Source: Nonomuraea gerenzanensis (lineage in GTDB: Bacteria; Actinomycetota; Actinomycetes; Streptosporangiales; Streptosporangiaceae). From it: a stretch of DNA of 64,000 bases. The notes beneath the pieces are model-generated. The model had not been told where the DNA came from. It ran no database searches and saw only the letters and a list, made by a program, of their open reading frames with translations. A program made the position numbers and the translations under genes. The first letter of the stretch is position 1. Every line of letters starts with the position of its first letter. Positions 34,001 to 44,204 of this stretch are shown piece after piece. The stretch spans positions 4,092,001 to 4,156,000 of the forward strand of contig NZ_CP084058.1 in NCBI RefSeq assembly GCF_020215645.1, in the 5' to 3' direction.

Positions 34001-35866
34001 GTGTCGAAGATCACGTTCCGCGAGCGGGCGCGGTACTGGTTCGACAACACCATGTCCAGGGGCACGGCGTCGCTGATCGGCTGGCTCGCTGTCGTGTCGA
34101 TCGGGCTGATCATGGTCGTGGCGGCACTCACGATCTGGCTCGCCCCAGGGGAGCCGGAAGGTGTCCAGCACGCGGGGGAGGTGCTCTGGATCGCTCTCAT
34201 GCACGCCCTGACCCCCGGCAAGGTGGCCAGCGACAAGGGCTCCTTGGCGTACATGGCCGTGATGTTCGTCTGCTCGCTCGGCGGCCTGTTCATCGTCAGC
34301 ATGCTCGTCGGCCTGCTCTCCAACGGCCTCAAGCAGAGGGTGGACCGGCTGCGCAGGGGGCGCTCGCGGATCGTGGAGTCCGGGCACACGGTCGTGCTCG
34401 GCTGGTCCGACCAGGTGTTCACGATCGTGGCCGAGCTGGTCAAGGCGCACGCCAGCCAGAAGGGCTCGGTGATCGCCGTCCTGGCGGAACGCGACAAGCT
34501 CGAGATGGAGGAGGCCATCCGCGAGCACGTCGGCGACCTCGGCAGGACCCGCGTCGTCTGCCGCACCGGCCGCCCGACCGAGCCGCGCGACCTGGCGCTG
34601 ATGAACCTGGCGGCGGCCCGCTCCGTCGTCGTGCTCTCGCCCGAGGGCGAGGACCCCGACGCGCACGTGATCAAGATCCTGCTCGCCCTGGCCAAGCGCC
34701 GCGGCGCGCACCCGCCGGTGGTCGCCGGCCTCACCTCCAGCCGCAACGCCGCCGCCGCCCGCCTGGCCGGCGGCCCCGACGTGCACCTCGTCGACTCCGA
34801 CGACACCGCCTCCCGGCTCATCGTGCAGTCCTCGCGCCAGTCCGGCATGTCCGTCGTCTGCATGGACCTGCTGAACTTCGACGGCGGCGAGATCTACCTG
34901 CGCACCCCCAAGAAGCTCGTCGGTGTCACCTACGGGGAGGCGCTGCACGCCTACCAGACCGCCTCCGCGATCGGCCTGCGCCGCCCCTCCGGCGTCGTGC
35001 TGAACCCGCCCGCCGACACCGTCATCAACGCCGACGACGAGATCATCGTCATCGCCCACGACGACTCCCACGTCCGCCTGGCCGCCGGCAAGCAGGCCAT
35101 CGACGAGTCCGCCATCGTCACCGCCGGGACTGCGCCCACCGAGCCCGAGCGCACGCTCCTGCTCAATTGGAACGGCCGCGCCGAGCAGATCATCCGCTAC
35201 CTCGACGGCTACGTGGCCCCCGGCTCGGTCCTGGAGGTCGCCGCCGACCACCCCAAGGCCGGCTCCAACCTGGCGGGCCTGCGCAACCTCACCGTGAACG
35301 TCAAGGACTGCGACACCACCGACAGGTTCGCCCTGGAGTCGCTCGGCGTCGGCCTCTTCCAGCACGTCATCGTGCTGTCCGACGACCGCTTCGACCCCCA
35401 CCACGCCGACACGCGCACGCTCATGACGCTGCTGCAGCTGCGCGACATGCAGAGCACGCTCGGCGAGCACTACTCGATCGTCAGCGAGATGCACGACGAG
35501 AACAACCGCGCCCTGGCCGAGGTCACCGAGGCCGACGACATCGTGATCAGCGACACCGTCATCGGCCTGCTCCTGGCCCAGCTCGCTGAGAACCGCCACC
35601 TGGCCGACGTGTTCGCCTACCTCTTCGACTCGCGTGGCTCGGAGATCTACCCCCGGCCCGCCGGCGACTACGTCAAGACCGGCACGCGCGTGTCGTTCGC
35701 CACCGTCGTGGAGTCGGCGCGGCGCAGGGGCGAGACCGCGATCGGCTACCGCAACGCCACGGCCCGCAACGACCCGCCGCACTACGGCATCGTCCTGAAC
35801 CCCGACAAGTCCGAGCAGATCGTGCTGGGACGGCGAGACTCGGTGATCGTCCTCGCCGAACGCTGA
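34001..35866 (+). CDS. CASTOR/POLLUX-like ion channel with RCK domains
   Basis: 621 residues from GTG 34001 (CGGAGG ~9 bases upstream). Two membrane helices (25-47 and 82-106) flank a pore-like loop, as in plant CASTOR/POLLUX and bacterial MthK-type channels. The rest holds two tandem RCK/TrkA-N-like units starting VVLGWSDQVFTIVAEL (near 131) and LLLNWNGRAEQIIRYL (near 388). Expected role: gated cation passage controlled by a cytoplasmic ligand. The ~260-base region shared with the AAA gene holds the two promoters; no reliable boxes could be picked. Confidence 0.87.
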   Translation: MSKITFRERARYWFDNTMSRGTASLIGWLAVVSIGLIMVVAALTIWLAPGEPEGVQHAGEVLWIALMHALTPGKVASDKGSLAYMAVMFVCSLGGLFIVSMLVGLLSNGLKQRVDRLRRGRSRIVESGHTVVLGWSDQVFTIVAELVKAHASQKGSVIAVLAERDKLEMEEAIREHVGDLGRTRVVCRTGRPTEPRDLALMNLAAARSVVVLSPEGEDPDAHVIKILLALAKRRGAHPPVVAGLTSSRNAAAARLAGGPDVHLVDSDDTASRLIVQSSRQSGMSVVCMDLLNFDGGEIYLRTPKKLVGVTYGEALHAYQTASAIGLRRPSGVVLNPPADTVINADDEIIVIAHDDSHVRLAAGKQAIDESAIVTAGTAPTEPERTLLLNWNGRAEQIIRYLDGYVAPGSVLEVAADHPKAGSNLAGLRNLTVNVKDCDTTDRFALESLGVGLFQHVIVLSDDRFDPHHADTRTLMTLLQLRDMQSTLGEHYSIVSEMHDENNRALAEVTEADDIVISDTVIGLLLAQLAENRHLADVFAYLFDSRGSEIYPRPAGDYVKTGTRVSFATVVESARRRGETAIGYRNATARNDPPHYGIVLNPDKSEQIVLGRRDSVIVLAER

Positions 35867-35898
35867 CCGCCGTCGGCCGGGTGGGTTAGCGTTTCCCC

Positions 35899-36837
<939 letters not shown>

Positions 36838-36919
36838 CCCCAAATCCGCGATCCCCAGGACCGGCCCGCGTCCCCCGCGTTACGCTCAGTGGTCCCGGCA
36901 GCTACCCTCGGAGATCACC

Positions 36920-37693
36920 GTGGCCATCGACCTGGTGTTACGGCGTGACTGGAACGCGCGGCCGCCGCGCGGCGACTACACACAGCTCGACTCCACCAAG
37001 GGAGTGAAAGTCCACTACACCGGTGGCACCGTCGATCAGGGCATCGTCTCCGACCACGGCGGGTGCGTGGCGCTGGTGCGCTCGATCCAGGGCTACCACA
37101 TGGACGGCAACGGCTGGGTCGACATCGGCTACTCGTACGTCGCCTGCCCGCACCGCAAGGTGTTCGAGGGACGCGGGCTGCACCACCTGCCCGCCGCCAA
37201 CGGGGCCGGGCTCAACGCGGGCCACTACGCGGTGCTCGGGCTGGTCGGCAACGCGGGCCTGGTGCAGCCGCCGGACGGGATGCTGCACGGCATCCTCGAC
37301 GCCGTCCAGTACGTACGCGACCACGGCCGCGCCGGCAAGGAGATCAAGGGCCACCGCGACGGCTACGCCACCGACTGCCCAGGCGCGCCTCTCTACGCCT
37401 GGGTCAGGCGCGGCGCCCCCCGTCCGGAAGACGGCGGCAACGGCACTCCGGCGCCGGTCGCGCCGCCGTTCCCCGGGCGGCTGCTGAAGTACCCGCCGGT
37501 CATGCGGGGGCAGGACGTGCGCACGTGGCAGGCGCAGATGAGCAGGCGCGGCTTCGAGCTGACCGTGGACGGGGCGTACGGGGCCGGCTCGCGTGAGGTG
37601 TGCCGGCGGTTCCAGCGGCAGCAGGGCGTGGCCGACGACGGGATCGTGGGGCCGGTGACCTGGCGGCTGGCTTGGGAGGCGCCGCTCGGCTGA
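36920..37693 (+). CDS. N-acetylmuramoyl-L-alanine amidase with peptidoglycan-binding domain
   Basis: 257 residues. Residues ~1-160 form a PGRP/Amidase_2 domain: KVHYTGG and KGHRDGYATDCPG supply the Zn ligands His, His and Cys. Residues ~190-255 form a PG_binding_1 domain (VRTWQAQMSRRGFELTVDGAYG). No signal peptide is visible in this frame, unusual for a wall hydrolase; the enzyme may be released otherwise or act from within. GTG 36920 has GGAGA ~8 bases upstream. A phage endolysin was considered, but no phage genes surround it. Confidence 0.9.
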   Translation: MAIDLVLRRDWNARPPRGDYTQLDSTKGVKVHYTGGTVDQGIVSDHGGCVALVRSIQGYHMDGNGWVDIGYSYVACPHRKVFEGRGLHHLPAANGAGLNAGHYAVLGLVGNAGLVQPPDGMLHGILDAVQYVRDHGRAGKEIKGHRDGYATDCPGAPLYAWVRRGAPRPEDGGNGTPAPVAPPFPGRLLKYPPVMRGQDVRTWQAQMSRRGFELTVDGAYGAGSREVCRRFQRQQGVADDGIVGPVTWRLAWEAPLG

Positions 37694-37782
37694 GGTCGTC
37701 GGCTTTTCGAGGTGCCGTCCGGGTGCGATCGCGGGCGGGTCACGGGGCGATCCCGGCGGGATCATGGTGGCCGACCCCGGGG

Positions 37783-37812
37783 TTACTGGCGCGTGGCCGT
37801 TCCGCTTACTAT
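37783..37812 (+). promoter_or_regulatory. Probable leaderless promoter of mutA-mutB
   Basis: TTACTG (37783-37788) and TACTAT (37807-37812) are spaced by 18 bases. The mutA ATG begins 8 bases after the -10 box, so transcription should start at or one or two bases from the start codon, and there is no ribosome site. Confidence 0.5.
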
Positions 37813-37819
37813 CCGAACC

Positions 37820-39664
37820 ATGGAACTGGCAGCGGGGTTCGCGTCCACTTCACGAGACGACTGGCGCGCGCTGGCGGCGGAGGTCCTGCGCAGGTCCGGG
37901 ATCGAGGGCGGCTCGCCGGAGGAGGCGCTGTCCAGGCTGACCTATGACGGGGTGACCGTCGCGCCGCTCTACGACGCGGGTGACCTGCCGGGTGATCCCG
38001 GGCTGCCCGGCGCGGCCCCGTACGTGCGCGGTGCGCGCGCCGTCGCCGGGTGGGACGTGCGGCAGCGGCACGCCGTGGCCGATCCGGAGGCGGTGCTGGC
38101 CGATCTGGAGAACGGGGTCACCTCGCTGTGGCTGGTGGTCGGCGACGGCGCGATCCCGGTGGGCGAGCTGGGTGCGGTGCTGAAGGACGTCTACCTCGAC
38201 CTGGCGCCGATCGTGCTGGAGGCGGGGGAGCGGACGCGCGAGGCCGCCGAGGCCCTCTTCGCCCTCGCCGCCGCCCGCGAGGCCGGGCCGGGCGGGAGTG
38301 CGTTGAGCGGCAATCTGGGTGCCTCCGCCGTGCTCGGGGACGACGGAGTCGAGCTGGCGCGGCGCTGCGCCGCCCAGTACCCCGGGCTGCGGGCCGTCAC
38401 CGTGGACGCGACGCCGTACCACGACGCGGGCGGCAGCGACGCCGAGGAGCTGGCCTGCTCGATCGCCCGGGGTGTCGCCGAGCTGCGGGCGCTCACCGGC
38501 GGCGGGCTGACGGTGGAGCAGGCGCTCGGGCAACTGGAGTTCCGGTACGCCGCCACCGCCGACCAGTTCGCCACCATCGCCAAGCTGCGGGCCGCGCGCC
38601 GCCTGTGGGCCAGGGTCGCCGAGGCGTGCGGCGCGCCCGGGGCGGGCGGGCAGCGGCAGCACGCCGTCACCAGCTCCGCCATGATGACCTCCCGCGACCC
38701 ATGGGTGAACATGCTGCGCACCACCGTCGCCTGCTTCGCCGCCGGGGTGGGCGGCGCGCAGGCGGTCACCGTCCAGCCGTTCGACGCGTGTCTCGGGCTG
38801 CCGGACGCCTTCTCGCGCCGCATCGCCCGCAACACGCAGGCGCTGCTGCTGGAGGAGTCGGGGCTGGGGCGGGTGATCGATCCGGCGGGCGGCTCCTGGT
38901 ACGTGGAGCGCCGCACCGCCGACCTGGCCGGCGCCGCGTGGGCGTTCTTCCAGGAGATCGAGGCGGCGGGTGGTGTCATGGCGGCCTCGGAGCAGGTGGC
39001 CGCGCGCATCGCCGCGACGCGCGCCCGCCGCGAAGCCGACATCGCGCACCGCCGCCTCCCGATCACCGGGGTGAGCGAGTTCCCCAACGTCGAGGAGAAG
39101 CCGCTGCGCAGGCGGACCGATGAGACGGCCGATGAGACGGCCGATGAGACGGCCGATGAGACGGCCGGTGGGACGGCCGGTGGGACGGCCGGTGGGACGG
39201 CCGGTGGGACGGCCCGTGAGGCGGGTGGCGCGTTGCCGCGCGTGCGTTACGCCGAGCCGTTCGAGCGCCTGCGCGACCTGGCCGACGCGCAGCCCGAGCG
39301 CCCCAAGGTGTTCCTGGCCACGATCGGTCCCCTCGCCGCCCACACCGCCAGGGCCGCCTTCGCCGCGAACCTGTTCCAGGCGGGCGGCCTGGCCACCGAG
39401 ACGGCCGGCCCCGGCACGGACCCCGAGCAGATCGCGACCGCGTTCGCCGTCAGCGGCGCCACCGTCGCCTGCCTGTGCTCCAGCGACAAGCTGTACGCCC
39501 AGCACGCCACCGCCGTCGCCGCCGCCCTGCGCAAGGCGGGCGCGAGAAAGGTCTGGCTGGCGGGGCAGGGACGGTACGAGGGCGTGGACGCCGGCCTGCA
39601 CGCCGGTTGCGACGCGCTGGCCGTGCTCCGCGAGACGTTCGACGACCTGGAGGTGACCCGATGA
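37820..39664 (+). CDS. mutA: Methylmalonyl-CoA mutase small subunit
   Basis: 614 residues. The first ~430 form the TIM-barrel-like acyl-CoA mutase domain ([47 protein letters not shown]), and the last ~140 a degenerate B12-binding fold without the DxHxxG motif, as expected for a non-catalytic small subunit. Residues 434-465 are a tandem repeat linker. It forms a heterodimer with MutB for the succinyl-CoA/methylmalonyl-CoA interconversion that links propionate metabolism and polyketide extender supply. Stop and mutB start overlap as ATGA. Confidence 0.95.
   Translation: MELAAGFASTSRDDWRALAAEVLRRSGIEGGSPEEALSRLTYDGVTVAPLYDAGDLPGDPGLPGAAPYVRGARAVAGWDVRQRHAVADPEAVLADLENGVTSLWLVVGDGAIPVGELGAVLKDVYLDLAPIVLEAGERTREAAEALFALAAAREAGPGGSALSGNLGASAVLGDDGVELARRCAAQYPGLRAVTVDATPYHDAGGSDAEELACSIARGVAELRALTGGGLTVEQALGQLEFRYAATADQFATIAKLRAARRLWARVAEACGAPGAGGQRQHAVTSSAMMTSRDPWVNMLRTTVACFAAGVGGAQAVTVQPFDACLGLPDAFSRRIARNTQALLLEESGLGRVIDPAGGSWYVERRTADLAGAAWAFFQEIEAAGGVMAASEQVAARIAATRARREADIAHRRLPITGVSEFPNVEEKPLRRRTDETADETADETADETAGGTAGGTAGGTAGGTAREAGGALPRVRYAEPFERLRDLADAQPERPKVFLATIGPLAAHTARAAFAANLFQAGGLATETAGPGTDPEQIATAFAVSGATVACLCSSDKLYAQHATAVAAALRKAGARKVWLAGQGRYEGVDAGLHAGCDALAVLRETFDDLEVTR
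39119..39214 (+). repeat. 12-bp tandem repeat, 8 copies, in mutA linker
   Basis: Four GATGAGACGGCC units followed by four GGTGGGACGGCC units, in frame (DETA x4, GGTA x4), between the barrel and the B12-like domain of MutA. The perfect copies suggest recent expansion. Confidence 0.95.
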
Positions 39665-41811
39665 TCCCGGACTTCTCCGGCATCCCGCTCGACCCCCTGC
39701 CCGAGCCGGCGGCACCGGCCCCGCAGCCGCAGGGCGAGCCGTGGGAGACGCCCGAGGGCATCGCGGTCAAGCCGCTCTACACGGCCGCCGACCTGGAGGG
39801 GCTCGACTTCCTGGGCACCTACCCCGGCGCCGCGCCCTACCTGCGCGGCCCGTACCCCACGATGTACGTCAACCAGCCCTGGACCATCCGCCAGTACGCG
39901 GGCTTCTCCACGGCCGAGGACTCCAACGCCTTCTACCGGCGCAACCTGGCCGCCGGGCAGAAGGGCCTGTCGGTGGCGTTCGACCTGGCCACGCACCGGG
40001 GCTACGACTCCGACCACCCGCGCGTGGCCGGTGACGTCGGCATGGCGGGCGTGGCGATCGACTCGATCTACGACATGCGGCAGCTGTTCGACGGCATCCC
40101 GCTGGACCGCATGTCGGTGTCGATGACCATGAACGGTGCCGTGCTGCCCGTCCTGGCGCTCTACATCGTGGCGGCCGAGGAGCAGGGCGTCGCGCCGGAG
40201 CAGCTCTCGGGGACCATCCAGAACGACATCCTCAAGGAGTTCATGGTCCGCAACACCTACATCTACCCGCCGGCCCCGTCGATGCGCATCATCTCCGACA
40301 TCTTCGCCTACACCAGCGAGAAGATGCCGAAGTTCAACTCCATCAGCATCTCCGGCTACCACATCCAGGAGGCCGGCGCGACCTGCGACCTGGAGCTGGC
40401 CTACACGCTCGCCGACGGCGTCGAGTACCTGCGGGCCGGGGTCGCGGCCGGCATGGACGTCGACCGGTTCGCGCCGCGCCTGTCGTTCTTCTGGTGCATC
40501 GGCATGAACTTCTTCATGGAGGTCGCCAAGCTCCGCGCCGCCCGGCTGCTGTGGGCCAAGCTCGTCTCCGGGTTCGGCGCCGGGAACCCGAAGTCGCTGA
40601 GCCTGCGTACGCACAGCCAGACCTCCGGCTGGTCACTGACCGCACAGGACGTCTACAACAACGTCGCCCGCACCTGCGTGGAGGCCATGGCCGCCACCCA
40701 GGGCCACACGCAGTCGCTGCACACCAACGCCCTGGACGAGGCGCTCGCCCTGCCCACCGACTTCTCCGCGCGCATCGCCCGCAACACCCAGCTCCTCCTC
40801 CAGCAGGAGTCGGGCACCACGCAGGTGATCGACCCGTGGGGCGGCTCCTACTACGTCGAGCGGCTCACCCACGACCTCGCCGAGCGGGCCTGGACCCACA
40901 TCGAGGAGGTCGAGGCCGCCGGCGGCATGGCCAAGGCCATCGAGGCGGGGCTGCCCAAGCTGCGCATCGAGGAGGCCGCCGCGCGCACGCAGGCCCGCAT
41001 CGACTCCGGCCGCCAGCCGGTGATCGGCGTGAACAAGTACCGCGCGAGCGCCGACGAGGACATCGAGGTGCTGAAGGTCGACAACAGTGCCGTACGCGCC
41101 CAGCAGCTCGACAAGCTGGCCCGCCTGCGTGCCGAACGCGACCCCGAGGCCGTCCGGCACGCCCTCGACGCGCTCACCAAGGCCGCCGGCCACCCCGCGC
41201 CCGGCCTGGAGCACAACCTGCTCAAGCTGGCCGTGGACGCCGCCCGCGCCAAGGCCACGGTCGGCGAGATCTCCGACGCGCTGGAGCGGGTGTTCGGCCG
41301 GCACGCCGAGCAGGTGCGTACCATCACTGGCGTGTACCGGGACGAGTCCGGATCAGCCGGGAACATCGAGCGCGTCCGCGCGGCCTGCGCGGACTTCGAG
41401 CGGGCCGAGGGGCGCAGGCCGCGCATCCTGGTGGCCAAGATGGGGCAGGACGGTCACGACCGCGGCCAGAAGGTGATCGCCACCGCCTTCGCCGACCTCG
41501 GCTTCGACGTGGACGTCGGCCCGCTGTTCCAGACGCCGGAGGAGGTCGCGAGGCAGGCGGTCGAGGCCGACGTGCACATCGTCGGCGTCTCGTCGCTGGC
41601 CGCCGGGCACCTCACGCTGGTGCCCGCGCTGCGGGCGGCCCTGGCCGAGCTGGACGCCGCCGACGTCATGATCGTGGTGGGCGGCGTCATCCCGCCCGGC
41701 GATCACGACGAGCTGCGGGCCGCGGGCGCCGCCGCGATCTTCCCGCCGGGGACCGTGATCGCGGACGCCGCCCTCGACCTGCTGCGGCAGCTCGGGAGCC
41801 GCCGGCAGTAG
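39661..41811 (+). CDS. mutB: Methylmalonyl-CoA mutase large subunit
   Basis: 716 residues, catalytic subunit. The N-terminal TIM barrel carries the CoA-binding signature ([20 protein letters not shown]) and [12 protein letters not shown]. The C-terminal B12 domain has [12 protein letters not shown], with the His that replaces the cobalamin base (near residue 599), and [14 protein letters not shown]. With MutA it carries out the adenosylcobalamin-dependent rearrangement of succinyl-CoA and methylmalonyl-CoA. It is coupled to mutA by ATGA. Three hairpins follow the stop codon. The chaperone meaB is 2.4 kb downstream, separated by an opposing kinase gene. Confidence 0.97.
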   Translation: MIPDFSGIPLDPLPEPAAPAPQPQGEPWETPEGIAVKPLYTAADLEGLDFLGTYPGAAPYLRGPYPTMYVNQPWTIRQYAGFSTAEDSNAFYRRNLAAGQKGLSVAFDLATHRGYDSDHPRVAGDVGMAGVAIDSIYDMRQLFDGIPLDRMSVSMTMNGAVLPVLALYIVAAEEQGVAPEQLSGTIQNDILKEFMVRNTYIYPPAPSMRIISDIFAYTSEKMPKFNSISISGYHIQEAGATCDLELAYTLADGVEYLRAGVAAGMDVDRFAPRLSFFWCIGMNFFMEVAKLRAARLLWAKLVSGFGAGNPKSLSLRTHSQTSGWSLTAQDVYNNVARTCVEAMAATQGHTQSLHTNALDEALALPTDFSARIARNTQLLLQQESGTTQVIDPWGGSYYVERLTHDLAERAWTHIEEVEAAGGMAKAIEAGLPKLRIEEAAARTQARIDSGRQPVIGVNKYRASADEDIEVLKVDNSAVRAQQLDKLARLRAERDPEAVRHALDALTKAAGHPAPGLEHNLLKLAVDAARAKATVGEISDALERVFGRHAEQVRTITGVYRDESGSAGNIERVRAACADFERAEGRRPRILVAKMGQDGHDRGQKVIATAFADLGFDVDVGPLFQTPEEVARQAVEADVHIVGVSSLAAGHLTLVPALRAALAELDAADVMIVVGGVIPPGDHDELRAAGAAAIFPPGTVIADAALDLLRQLGSRRQ

Positions 41812-41877
41812 GCCGTTCCTCGAACGGCCCGGGGAGCCTCCGTCGGCAGGCGGCTCCCGAACGGCTCGGGGAGCCGT
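41811..41877. terminator. Three tandem hairpins between mutB and the kinase gene
   Basis: GGCCGTTC (41811-41818) pairs with GAACGGCC (41822-41829). GGGAGCC (41832-41838) pairs with GGCTCCC (41852-41858). ACGGCTC (41861-41867) pairs with GAGCCGT (41871-41877). All three stems are perfect. They lie between two convergent stop codons, so together they should act as a bidirectional terminator. Confidence 0.65.
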
Positions 41878-41879
41878 CC

Positions 41880-44093
41880 TCAGTAGGCGGCGGCCTCGTC
41901 GCACATCGTGACCGAGATCGTCCGCTTGGCGGTGACGGGGGCGGTGATGCGCAAGGTGACGGTGTGGGTGCCGCCCGTGCTCGTGAGGGTGCGGGGCGCC
42001 GTGAGCTGACGCTGGCCGTTCTCGGTGATCGTCGCCGTCGCCCGGCCCGCGCTGGTGCCGTCGATGAGCCAGGTGTAGGCGAACGTGACCGGGGCGCCGG
42101 TGCGGCGTACCAGTGCCTGGAGCGTCACCTCGCCGCCCGCCCAGCACTCGCCGTCCAGGGTGCCGCCGGGGCGGACGTACATCACCCTCAGGCCGTCCGC
42201 CGCCGGGGTGCCCGAGACGCCCTGGCCGTCGCCCGGGACCGTGGTGGGCGTGCCCTCCGTCTGGGGGGTCGGCCTGGTCGTACGGGTGCGCTTGGGGGTG
42301 GGGGTGGCGGCCGAGGTCGTGGGGGCGCCGCTCGTCACGGCGACGTTCTTGGTCTTGGGAGTGGGGGTGGTGGGGGTGAGCCAGAGGATGGCGGCGGCGA
42401 GCGCGCACACGGACACGCCCGCGACGCCCGCGATGGCCACCTTCTTGAGCCGGTTGCCCTTGCGGCGCCTGGGTGCCGGGGGCTCGCCGGGGCTCGTCGC
42501 GGGGGGCGCGGCGGCCGCCGGATACTGCGCCGCCGCGCCGCCGTCGAAGGACGCCGGGGTGTGGGACGCCGGGCCGTCGAACGGCTCGGGTGCCTGCGAC
42601 GGATGCGCGTCCGGCCGGCCCTGCGCGTCCGGCCGGCCCTGCGCGTCCGGCCGGCCCTGCGTGCCCGGCCGGTTCGGCGCGCCGGGGGCGGATGGTTGGT
42701 CGACGGGGGAGGAGAGGTCGAACAACGCCTGCAACGGCGAGGTCGCCGGCCCCGCAGCCTCCTGCGCGGCGGCGAGGTCGGCGCGGTGGCGCTCGTGCGC
42801 CGCACTCAGGTCGGCGCGGTGGCGCTCGTACGCGGCGGAGTCCGCGTGATGCCGGTCGTATGCGGCGGAGTCCGTGTGGTGGCGGTCGTATGCGGCGGAG
42901 TCCGTGTGGTGGCGGTCGTATGCGACGGCGGGGTCGGTGTGCGGGCGGTCGTGCTCGGGCCGCAAGCCGTGCTCGGGCCGCGTGTCCTGGGGCTGAACCG
43001 TTCCGTGCGCCGGTGGCTGGTGCTCGGGCAGGGCCGGGCCGCGCCGGCGCAGGGGCTCCATCCGGTCGGCGGCCGGGGGCCTGGCGACGGGGTGGTCGAC
43101 CGTGTCCTGCCAGGCGTCGTGCGGGTCCGCGTGACGGGCCTCGGCAGGCTCCGGCGTCGGAGCCGCGAACGGCACGGAAGCTTGCGGGGAGAGCGCGGGA
43201 GTCTGCGGGGAGAGCGCGGGAGCCTGCGCGGGGGGCGCGGCGGCATGTGTGGAAGGCGCGGAGGCATGCGGGAAGGGCGCGGAAGCCTGCGCGGAGGGCG
43301 CGGAGGGCCGGCGGGAGGGGGCGGCCAGGCGGAGCAGGACGTCGCGCATCGCGGGCCGACCGGCAGGGTCCTTGGTCAGGCAGGCCGTCACGACCTCGCG
43401 CAGCGGCCGTCCCAGCTCCCCGAGCACCGGCTCCTCACGCAGGATGCGGTTGATCACGGCGGGCAGCGAGTCGTCACCGAACGGCGGCACGCCCGTCGCC
43501 GCGAACACCAGCACCGACGCCCACGAGAACACGTCCGCCGCGGCCCCCACGGGCCGCCCGGCGAGCTGCTCCGGCGCCATGTACGCCGGCGTCCCCACGA
43601 TGTTGCTGGTCGCCTTCATGCCCGAGGACAGCGCCGCGGCGATGCCGAAGTCCACCACCCGCGCCCCGTCGGGCCCGAGCAGGACGTTGGCCGGCGTGAA
43701 GTCGCCGTGCACGACCCCGGCCTGGTGGATGGCGTCGAGCGCGGTCGCGGTGGCCACGGCGAGCCGCTGGAGCTCCACCCCGCCGCGCCGGCCCGCCTGC
43801 TGCAGCGAGGGCCCGTCCACGTACTCGGACACGATGTACGGCCTGCCGCTGGTCGAGGCGTCGAGCACCTGCGCGAGGCAGAACGGCTCGACCTTGCGCG
43901 CCGCGGCGATGTCCTTGACCAGGCGTTCGCCCACGGACAGCCCCTCGCGCAGCACCTTGACGGCGACAGGGGTTCCGTTGCGTGCCTGGCCGAGGTAGAC
44001 GACACCGTGGCCGCCCGCGCCGAGCCGCCCGACCAGCCGGTAGGGCCCCACCGCTGCCGGGTCGCCCTCGCGGAGGGGTTCGACGTTGGGCAT
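41880..44093 (-). CDS. Membrane Ser/Thr protein kinase (PknB-like)
   Basis: 737 residues. Kinase domain ~17-275: glycine loop GAGGHG (25-30), Lys46 (VAVKVL), catalytic loop HGDFTPANVLL (129-139), DFG 148-150 and APE 173-175. The catalytic loop reads HGD, not HRD, so this is a non-RD kinase, a class usually not switched by activation-loop phosphorylation. A ~270-residue low-complexity Pro/Ala/His region with two repeat arrays follows, then one membrane helix (~549-571), a Thr/Pro-rich stalk and an Ig/beta-sandwich-like outer domain of ~110 residues. The outer part probably senses a signal. It lies opposite to mutB and meaB; whether it regulates them is unknown. Confidence 0.9.
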   Translation of the reverse strand: MPNVEPLREGDPAAVGPYRLVGRLGAGGHGVVYLGQARNGTPVAVKVLREGLSVGERLVKDIAAARKVEPFCLAQVLDASTSGRPYIVSEYVDGPSLQQAGRRGGVELQRLAVATATALDAIHQAGVVHGDFTPANVLLGPDGARVVDFGIAAALSSGMKATSNIVGTPAYMAPEQLAGRPVGAAADVFSWASVLVFAATGVPPFGDDSLPAVINRILREEPVLGELGRPLREVVTACLTKDPAGRPAMRDVLLRLAAPSRRPSAPSAQASAPFPHASAPSTHAAAPPAQAPALSPQTPALSPQASVPFAAPTPEPAEARHADPHDAWQDTVDHPVARPPAADRMEPLRRRGPALPEHQPPAHGTVQPQDTRPEHGLRPEHDRPHTDPAVAYDRHHTDSAAYDRHHTDSAAYDRHHADSAAYERHRADLSAAHERHRADLAAAQEAAGPATSPLQALFDLSSPVDQPSAPGAPNRPGTQGRPDAQGRPDAQGRPDAHPSQAPEPFDGPASHTPASFDGGAAAQYPAAAAPPATSPGEPPAPRRRKGNRLKKVAIAGVAGVSVCALAAAILWLTPTTPTPKTKNVAVTSGAPTTSAATPTPKRTRTTRPTPQTEGTPTTVPGDGQGVSGTPAADGLRVMYVRPGGTLDGECWAGGEVTLQALVRRTGAPVTFAYTWLIDGTSAGRATATITENGQRQLTAPRTLTSTGGTHTVTLRITAPVTAKRTISVTMCDEAAAY
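42604..42675 (-). repeat. 18-bp tandem repeat, 4 copies
   Basis: Unit TGCGCGTCCGGCCGGCCC (plus strand), the last copy degenerate, encoding GRPDAQ hexapeptides in the juxtamembrane linker of the kinase. Confidence 0.9.
42778..42930 (-). repeat. 30-bp tandem repeat, 5 copies
   Basis: Five units of 30 or 33 bases encode AYDRHHTDSA/AYERHRADLS-type decapeptides, a His/Asp/Arg-rich tract in the kinase linker. Copies toward the start of the array (plus-strand right end) are nearest to identical. Confidence 0.9.
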
Positions 44094-44135
44094 GAGGGGA
44101 GTGACTCCTGTGACGGCTGAGACAGAACATCGAGC

Positions 44136-44165
44136 ACCCTACTGGCAAAAGTCAAGACTTGTCAG
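44136..44165 (-). promoter_or_regulatory. Probable promoter of the kinase gene
   Basis: On the minus strand CTGACA (44165-44160) and TAGGGT (44141-44136) are spaced by 18 bases, 40-odd bases before the kinase ATG. This resembles a primary-sigma promoter. The divergent meaB promoter must lie in the same ~110 bases but no good boxes were found for it. Confidence 0.45.
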
Positions 44166-44204
44166 AAGTTACGCTGATCAACTGCGAAGAAAGGGGTAAG
44201 TGGG

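Noticed and set aside
36920..37693. Amidase with peptidoglycan-binding domain as a sign of a prophage
   Set aside because: Neighbouring genes are metabolic or regulatory with no phage structural, integrase or terminase genes.
37850..39715. A 621-residue open frame antisense to mutA
   Set aside because: It is opposite a clear methylmalonyl-CoA mutase gene, has no domain and repeats its tandem array in antisense.
42604..42930. Regular repeats that might be read as a CRISPR array
   Set aside because: The units are directly adjacent without unique spacers, are multiples of three and encode peptide repeats in an open kinase frame; no cas genes are present.
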